DNA from: Linnemannia schmuckeri | Taxonomy: Eukaryota > Mortierellomycota > Mortierellomycetes > Mortierellales > Mortierellaceae | Assembly: GCA_029449235.1 (NCBI GenBank) | Contig: JANATG010000003.1 | Coordinates: forward strand, 3,286,001 to 3,350,000 | Direction of reading: 5' to 3' | Length of the DNA: 64,000 bases | Shown here: one piece after another, positions 57,088 to 64,000 of the stretch | Numbering within the stretch: the first letter of the stretch is position 1 | How the letters are laid out: each line of letters opens with the position of its first letter | Program-made: the position numbers and the translations under genes | Notes under the pieces: model-generated | What the model was told of the DNA's origin: nothing | Databases searched by the model: none | The model's input: the letters and a program-made list of their open reading frames with translations, nothing else

Positions 57088-60000
57088 ATGTCCGGTCTGT
57101 GCACAAACCACGAAGGATGGGTAAGAAGATTGTAGCCGACTTGCATCGGTCGTCTTCGTATCGATAAAAATGTTCATAAATAATTAGAAGCACCTTCCTT
57201 CTTACAAATCAATCGGGTTCATTGCCAACGTAGGGTCCACTGAGTCCGGATCGATATGACTTGACGCCATGCTTCGAGTTCAGGTGCGTCGTTGAACTAG
57301 ATAGAATGGTTCGCATCATTAACGCACAAACACTAAAACACTCTAACTAACCGCTCGAGTCGATGGTTTTCATTTGTATCCATAGTGTCTTTTTTTGCGG
57401 CATGGCAACCGTTGCTATCGTGGGATTCTTGACCAGGATTCATTATCTGGCTCGTCATACGAAACCACATGGCCTAGGAAGAACAGCGTGGATCTACTGG
57501 CCCACCCAGATCTCTATGGTCGTCGCAGCCATCACCATCTGGACTCTGGCATACCAGTTTTTCTCCATGAAGAATTATTCAGTCATCTGTGCTTGGAGCT
57601 GCTTACTCATGGGAGTCGCCTGGGTAAGTCTCGCCTCTTATTCAGTGTTATGGTCTTGCTTATGGAGGCATTTTAGGCGCAAACCTAACGGCAAATATCC
57701 ATTGAATAGGTCGCTGCCGCCATTTTGAATAAATATGAGCACACCTGTGAGATTCGATCAAGTAGTGCCATATTCGCATTTTATGTCACCTCTATCTGTG
57801 GCGCTCTCACCATCCTCCAGACAGCACTGGATCCAGGATCAGGAACCGACTACTCTGTCACTCCTCTGGTCATCTTCGCCCTTACACTGACGGCAGGATT
57901 CGTTGTTGAGGCTTGGCCTCGTGGAAACACCCGTGTTCAACGCTCAAGCAGTGTCGGCATGTACGGCAAGGCAAACCTCTTCTCACGTCTCACATTCTGG
58001 TTCTTCACGCCCATCATCTCAATCGGACTCAATCGGATCCTTACGGCTGACGATATCAAAGGCCAGCTCCCAAAGTCTCTAGCAGCATACACTGGATACA
58101 AACGGCTCTCACGCGCCTGGGACGAGGCACTCCAACGACACAGGCGATCTTCATCCGCCTCCTCAAAGGAGACATCGCCCTCGCTGTTCTGGACAGTTCT
58201 CAAAAACAGCTGGGAAATGTTAATACCAGTCCTGCTGAGTCGTGTCGCTATTGTGTTGTTCTCCTACACTCTACCGATCTTATTGAAGGAACTCCTCAAT
58301 TATCTGGAGGATCATGAGTCCAAACCAGTCTCCTACGGGATCACTCTAGCCCTCGGTATGTTTACCGCGTCGCTATGTGCTTCACTCCTGAACACCTACA
58401 ATCGCTACCAAATGCTGACTCTCGGTGTTGCCAGTCGCTCGGCACTCATCTCAATGATCTATCGCAAGTCTCTCCGTCTCTCTGCAGGATCGCGGAACGA
58501 AGCGAGCAGTGGAAAAATCGCCAATCATATGTCGGTTGACGCCGATCAATGGTGGAACGCGATCGTGTACATCTCCATGTGGATTGAGATCCCGCTAGCG
58601 CTCTTCATCTCCATGAAGATGCTGTATAACCTCCTGGGCTGGTCGATGCTGGCGGGAGTGTTCGCTATGTTATCTCTCCTACCTCTTCAGGCTTGGCAAG
58701 CGCGTGTTTTCCAGAGTATCCAAAGTGGCAAGCTCAAAGCTATGGACGAGCGGATGCGATTGACGACCGAAGTTCTCTCCTCCATGAAAATCGTCAAGCT
58801 CTACGGCTGGTCAACTGCTTTTCTACGCCGCATCCTCGAGATCAGGAACCAAGAGCTGGCGTATCTCCGCCGCATCGGAGTCGTTGAGGCCTTCATGTCG
58901 ATCATCTTTATCTCATCCTCCCTCATCATTAGTCTTATTACCTTTGCTGTCTATGCTCTTTGGGGCGGACCAAATTTCACACCAGGGACACTCACACCTC
59001 AGACAGTTTTCGTCTCCATGACACTGTTTGCAATGCTTAAGGGACCGATTGCCAGTCTCTCGGATGCCACCACCTCAACCATTGGTGTTCTTGTTGCCAC
59101 AAGGAGAATCCAGCAGTTCTTACTCAAGGAAGAAGTCGACGAAGCCGACGTTGTTCGTTCGGAATCCCTTCCAAGGGACCCACTCGGCCCTGTCATCTTG
59201 ATCAAGGACTCCTCCTTCTCATGGGCTTCGCCATCACAGAACGAGCTTCGACCTGACCCGGATGAACGGACCGCCTTACTCGCGACAAACGACAACCCTC
59301 CCAATAATATTCCGGCCCCGACGCTTCAGTCGATTCAGCTCACGGTTCAGCGAGGCAGTTTAACAGCTATTGTCGGCCGGGTTGGTCAGGGAAAGTCATC
59401 ATTATTGTCCGCGATGATTGGAGACATGTACAAGCTCAAAGGGCAAGTGGAGCTCTGTGGGCGAGTGGCCTATGTCCCTCAGCAAGCTTGGATCTGCAAT
59501 GCCACACTGAAGGATAACATTTTGTTTGGGAACGAGTACGATGAGGCCAAGTATCGACACGTCCTATTTGCCTGTGGATTAGAGCCCGATATTGCGATGC
59601 TTCCAGGTGGCGACATGACAGAGATTGGCGAGCGCGGGATTAACCTCTCTGGCGGCCAGAAACAACGCGTATCATTGGCCCGTGCGGCGTACGACGATGC
59701 CGACATTTACCTTTTGGACGATCCCCTGAGCGCCGTGGATGCCCACGTCGACCACCATCTCTGGCAGAACCTTATTGGACCTTCAGGACTGCTCAGGAGA
59801 AAGGCTCGAGTCCTCGTTACCCATGGCACTCATCACCTCCGTGAGATGGATCAGATTGTGGTTGTCAAGGACGGATCTATCCAGGAACGAGGAGATTACT
59901 CGCAACTTATGGGTTCCAAAAAGAACTTTTACCGCTTGATCAAGGAGTACACTGTTTTGGAGAGGAGAAGCTCACATGCAACAATCAAGAGGCGCCAGAG

Positions 60001-62255
60001 CAAGGATACTGCGGTTGAGGGTGTGTCTGCTACAGGTGAGGAGAACGACTCGGAAGAACCAAGCACCGAGGGAGAGGCTGGCGCGGATCAGGATACCTCT
60101 GACGACGAAACCAAGGAATCCTCAGAGCCGCTTCAGAAGCAAAAGATCGAGAAACCGAACGCCAAAGCTGTCCTCACTGGTGCAGAAAAGATGAAGGAGG
60201 GCGAAGTTGGGTTTGACGTTGTACTCTACTATGCCAAGGAAGCGTAAGCTATCAACCAGTCATTAATTTGATCCGCGACTTTACCCTTCAAAGGATTTTT
60301 GTGATCTAAAATATTGAATAACCCTATGGTACTACATTCATACAACCACCATAGTTCATACCGGATAACGGCCACAATTGTTTTTTTGTTTTTGCTTGCT
60401 CAAGGATGTCTCGTCTCGACCAGCCTGTGGTTGAAGCATTGGATCAAAGTCTCCAAGGAAATCGGGGACGACGAGTCACTGTCTCTGTTCATATTCCTGG
60501 GGGTATATGCCTTCTTGACAATGGTGTATGTGCTGCTTTACATGGTCATCACCTGGTTAGGACTTGCCGTGGCAAGAATCAGAGCCTCGAAACGGATCCA
60601 CAGTCATCTTCTTGAAAAGGTGCTCCGATTACCTATGCCATTCTTTGATACTACTCCTGTTGGTCGTATCATCAATCGCTTCTCATCCGACATCTTTGCG
60701 GTGGATGTGAGGATCCCAAGCAAGCTGATCGACATTTGCCTCTTTGGTATCTCTGTCGCTAGTACACTCTTGCTTATTGTCTTTACGACGCCGTCGTTTA
60801 TCCTGATTCTGCCCTTCCTGCTCATCGGATATTGGTTTGTTGAAAAGTGCTTCCTGAACGTCTCCCGAACCCTGGCACGGATCTATGTCATCTCCAAGTC
60901 TCCTGTTTACCAGCATTTCCACGAGTCTCTTGGTGGTGTATCGACTATCAGAGCTACGAAGACCCAAGAACGATTCATCGAGAAGAACGCGGCCATGGTT
61001 GACAGGATGTCCAACAACTTTTTGTCCAACATGGGCAGCCGACGCTGGTTGGATGTTCAGCTTCGAATTCTGAGCACCATTGTATTGCTGTGCGCTGCTC
61101 TCTTTGCGGTTCTACAGCGGGACAGCATGGACCCGAGTCTGGTAGGACTTACCCTAAGCTTTGCCCTGACGATTACCGAGGAGGTAACAAGCCTTGTACG
61201 CAACTTTTGCGACCTTCAGGTAAGCATTACTTATATCACACATTTCTATGCTAAACTTCTGCAAGGCATCTTGTCCCGAGATATCTGTCACTAACACCAA
61301 GCATTTTGTTTCTATGTATTAGAATCAATTAATAGGATTGGAGAGGATCATCGAGTACACAGACTTGAAAACGGAGGCACCAGACACAACACACGTTCTC
61401 CTTCCTGCCAAATGGCCTTCAAAGGGGCGCATCAGCTTCAAGAACTACTCGACACGCTACCGTGAAGGACTAGACTTGGTGATCAAAAACGTATCTGTTG
61501 ACATCCTGCCATCAGAAAAAATCGGGATCGTAGGTAGAACAGGAGCGGGCAAGTCCTCACTGACATTGGCTCTCTTTCGCCTGGTCGAGGCTGCCAACAG
61601 CTACTGGGCCAAGGAGAGTGACAACAGCCGATTCCTTGTTGCAGATGCAGCACCGATCGGTATTCTCGGCACTGACGATTCAAACGACGAGGAGTATGGC
61701 GGCCTTATTGAGATTGATGGAGTCGATATTTCAACTGTTGGATTGGAGGAATTGAGGAGACATTTGGCAATCATTCCTCAGGATCCAACTTTATTTGCTG
61801 GTTCGGTGCGAGACAACCTGGACCCCTTTCAAGAATTGGAAGACGCTGACTTGTGGGAGGCCCTGGAGCGAGCCCATTTGAAGGATATCATATCGGAGCT
61901 GCCTGGAGGGTTGACGTTTGAGGTGTCATCGAATGGCGACAATTTTTCTGTAGGTCAGAGATCTTTGATCTGCTTGGCACGTGCGCTGCTACGAAAGACC
62001 AAGATCCTGGTTCTAGACGAGGCGACGGCGGCGGTTGATGTGGAGACGGACGAGCTAATTCAGAAGACGATCCGGAAGGAGTTTGCGGACAGGACGATTT
62101 TGACGATTGCACATCGCATCAAGACTGTAATGGACAGTGACAGGATTTTAGTGCTGGAAATGGGTCGAGTGGAGGAGTTTGATAGGCCGTCTGTGCTGCT
62201 GCAGAAGGAGGAGTCTCTGTTCTACCGGCTGGCTAAGCAGGCGGGTGAGATCTAG
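57088..62255 (+). CDS. ABCC/MRP-type full-length transporter
   Basis: Exons 57088-57120, 57234-57283, 57386-57623, 57710-60243, 60355-61219 and 61323-62255, in phase, 1550 residues. The tiny first exons give CTNHEGWGPLSP and RYDLTPCFEF, the hallmark N-terminus of MRP proteins with a TMD0 domain. Then TMD1, NBD1 (Walker A GRVGQGKSS at about 661-669; signature NLSGGQKQRVSLARA; Walker B IYLLDDPLSAVDAHV), an acidic Ser/Glu-rich linker (about 60000-60160), TMD2, and NBD2 (Walker A GRTGAGKSS at about 1311; signature FSVGQRSLICLARA; Walker B KILVLDEATAAVD). As in other ABCC proteins, NBD1 has Asp (LLDDP) where NBD2 has the catalytic Glu (LDEAT). Exporters of this type move glutathione conjugates and other organic anions, in fungi often into the vacuole. 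Confidence 0.93.
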
Positions 62256-62856
62256 TGAAAGGCGGCTGTTTTGTTTGTGTTTGCGGGATATTTAGTTTCT
62301 CCATGCCAAGCAAGTTGACGAGCAAAGGCCAACTGGTCTGCATTTTTTTTTTTACATATTTAATATCGCTTATTAAAAGGGGCGAAGTCTATCAAGAAAA
62401 TAGAGGTCGAGCACTGTTTGATAAGCCAAGAAGTGTATGAGAGAGTAGACAAAGAAACGAAGAAAGATCGGCGAGTGAGTGGAGAGTGAAAGAAGAGCAA
62501 GGTTTACAATTGATATTGCTTTGCAATAACCAAGAAAGGTTGGAGCAATTGAAAATTTCCTTTTCTGGACAGACGCCGTTGTATTTTTAGCGGTCAGCAA
62601 ACATCGATCTACCCACCTCACTCGTCACTGCTCCACTGGTCGAGTAAGTATCAACCATGTCTCCCACTCCTCTGTGGATGTTCTGTCCGATGCTCAATTG
62701 TCTCTTATATTTTTTTTATTTTTTTTTTTTCCTCTTCTACTTCCTACTTCCTCTTTTTCTTCCTCATCACTCACACATATATACTTCCAGGCACTTCTTT
62801 TGCCACTAACTTATCCTATTCTCTCTCATCCCTTTCCATAACAACACCACCAGACA
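62256..62856. other. Intergenic region before the last gene
   Basis: 600 nt. Contains T runs at 62342-62353 and 62709-62730 and a CT-rich leader with ACACATATATAC (62770-62785) before the ATG at 62857. No gene seen. Confidence 0.5.
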
Positions 62857-64000
62857 ATGGACACCGACCCAAAGTCCGCTCCCCTACCTGCAAAGCTGCG
62901 ATGGAGACCCTATGCCAACGGGACGAGCAAGAAGAACAGCACAAAGATCAAAAAGGTCGACACGCCCAATCCTAAGGCCATCGCCCACAAGATCAGACCC
63001 AGCCAGTACTACTCCTCAAAGTCAAACAACGCCCCAGTCAAGGTCAGCCTTCAGTGGGAGGAGGCAGAGACAGTCGAATCCATGAGCCACGGCGGACACC
63101 CTCACAACCACCACCAATACCAACATCGCTCCTTCGACTCAGCCAGCTCGCGCGACTCCTCCCCCGGCGCCGTCTCCGATACCTCGTCGCTCTCCTCTTC
63201 CACCAAACAACGCGCTTTTTCGACAAGCAGCGCGAGCAGCACCGGGAGCAACAACAACTATAATAACAGCAATGGCAACGTATTGACGAGTGCCATGCAT
63301 CGTGCCATGGCATCCTTACCCTCTCCGCCGCCTTCCAAACCACTCTCGTCTGGGCTGGACCTAGTCGGGGGACCCACCGACTTCAGTTTCTTCAAGGCTT
63401 CGATCCCAGGACTTACAGGCAACAGTGTTGGTCAACAGGCCCTCAGTCCAGACTCGATGACCCCCAACAACGCATATCAAATCGCTTTGAATGCCTTGTT
63501 TCAAAACCAGACAATCAAACATAGCACATTTCACACGGCGGCTCTAATGGATGTACCCCTGACAAGCAACAACAATAACGCAAGTACCTCGTCTGCAGCG
63601 TCGCTTCTTGGCTCTTCGACCATTCACGATACCTTGCTTTCAGATCCTAACCGCGTCTTGTCGAACGAAGAACTGCTGGGCGTCTCCAGCATTGACGAGC
63701 TCTTGGCTTCCTGTGGTGTCATGGAGGACGACTCTATCGCTCTTTCAACACAACTGCTCGCCACTCCAACGGATACAAACTCATCTCTTAACACTACGCC
63801 ATTAAACAATCTTCTGGACTTTAACAACTCCGGAATGGCGGTCAGAGCTACCTCAACCTCTTGCTCCAACACCTTCTCTCCCATGGCAATCACCAATCAG
63901 TCGTTTGAAGCCCTCCTTGCTCAATCTGCTATTCCTCACCAACAGCCGCACTCACAGCAGCAGCAACAAACTTCCATCTCGCCTGTCAACACCAACATTA
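62857..64000 (+). CDS. Low-complexity, probably regulatory protein, 3' partial
   Basis: Open without a stop from ATG 62857 to the window end: 381 codons, no intron needed. The start (KLRWRPYANGTSKKNSTKIKK) is basic; the rest is Ser/Asn/Gln/Thr-rich with His- and Gln-runs, plus short acidic-hydrophobic patches (EELLGVSSIDELLASCGVMEDD) that look like activation-domain motifs. This composition is typical of the N-terminal part of fungal transcription factors such as bZIP proteins, but no DNA-binding domain is inside the window. The start is supported by a CT-rich leader and the ACAATGG context. Confidence 0.6.
   Translation, partial: MDTDPKSAPLPAKLRWRPYANGTSKKNSTKIKKVDTPNPKAIAHKIRPSQYYSSKSNNAPVKVSLQWEEAETVESMSHGGHPHNHHQYQHRSFDSASSRDSSPGAVSDTSSLSSSTKQRAFSTSSASSTGSNNNYNNSNGNVLTSAMHRAMASLPSPPPSKPLSSGLDLVGGPTDFSFFKASIPGLTGNSVGQQALSPDSMTPNNAYQIALNALFQNQTIKHSTFHTAALMDVPLTSNNNNASTSSAASLLGSSTIHDTLLSDPNRVLSNEELLGVSSIDELLASCGVMEDDSIALSTQLLATPTDTNSSLNTTPLNNLLDFNNSGMAVRATSTSCSNTFSPMAITNQSFEALLAQSAIPHQQPHSQQQQQTSISPVNTNI

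Noticed and set aside
1..64000. tRNA, rRNA, CRISPR and prokaryotic operon signals
   Set aside because: No B-box-like tRNA sequence, rRNA stretch or direct-repeat array was seen by eye; the organism is clearly eukaryotic. A tRNAscan run could still reveal a diverged tRNA.

Overview
The window is nuclear DNA of a filamentous fungus, most likely an early-diverging lineage such as Mortierellomycota. The reasons are multi-exon eukaryotic genes with short GT-AG introns of about 65-370 nt, CT-rich leaders and TATA boxes ahead of starts, AATAAA signals after stops, a local family of intronless F-box/leucine-rich-type genes, and many A or T runs of 17-43 nt. The phylum is an inference from style and gene content; no marker gene was aligned.

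Layout. 1-5942 (+): RNA polymerase I largest subunit, 5' end outside the window. 6109-10218 (-): two intact intronless F-box/LRR-like genes in tandem, 75 bp apart. 10727-17652 (-): a run of broken genes, namely an M14 metallocarboxypeptidase pseudogene and two F-box/LRR pseudogenes, with a 147/150-bp inverted repeat (12926-13474) between them. 17871-18985 (-): an unassigned ER type I membrane protein ending in a KKXX signal. 19699-22073 (+): an RRM/RS-rich RNA-binding protein. 24008-27596 (+): an ABCA-type half transporter. 27927-30140 (+): a fifth F-box-type gene, shortened at the C-terminus. 30371-30985 (+): a doubtful reading frame with an in-frame TGA. 31237-33937 (-): a GT-B-like glycosyltransferase related to the N-terminal part of L-arabinokinase. 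34275-37051 (-): a Golgi-type type II glycosyltransferase. 37556-39867 (-): a kelch-like, single-pass membrane protein. 42324-44838 (+): mitochondrial dihydrolipoamide dehydrogenase. 46108-48923 (+): a HAM1-like protein. 49042-52379 (-): ORC3. 53079-54847 (+): a SAP-like membrane protein. 57088-62255 (+): a full-length ABCC/MRP transporter. 62857 to the end (+): the N-terminal part of a low-complexity, probably regulatory protein.

Most genes are single-copy housekeeping genes (rRNA transcription, DNA replication licensing, pyruvate dehydrogenase E3, transport) and do not form one pathway. The accessory part is the 6-18 kb F-box block, which shows recent duplication and decay. Other points of interest are two GC-AG introns fixed by reading frame and family conservation, a mapped series of lesions in the carboxypeptidase pseudogene, and a near-perfect inverted repeat. 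Exon boundaries were read by hand from splice signals, frame and family knowledge; no alignment or transcript data were available.
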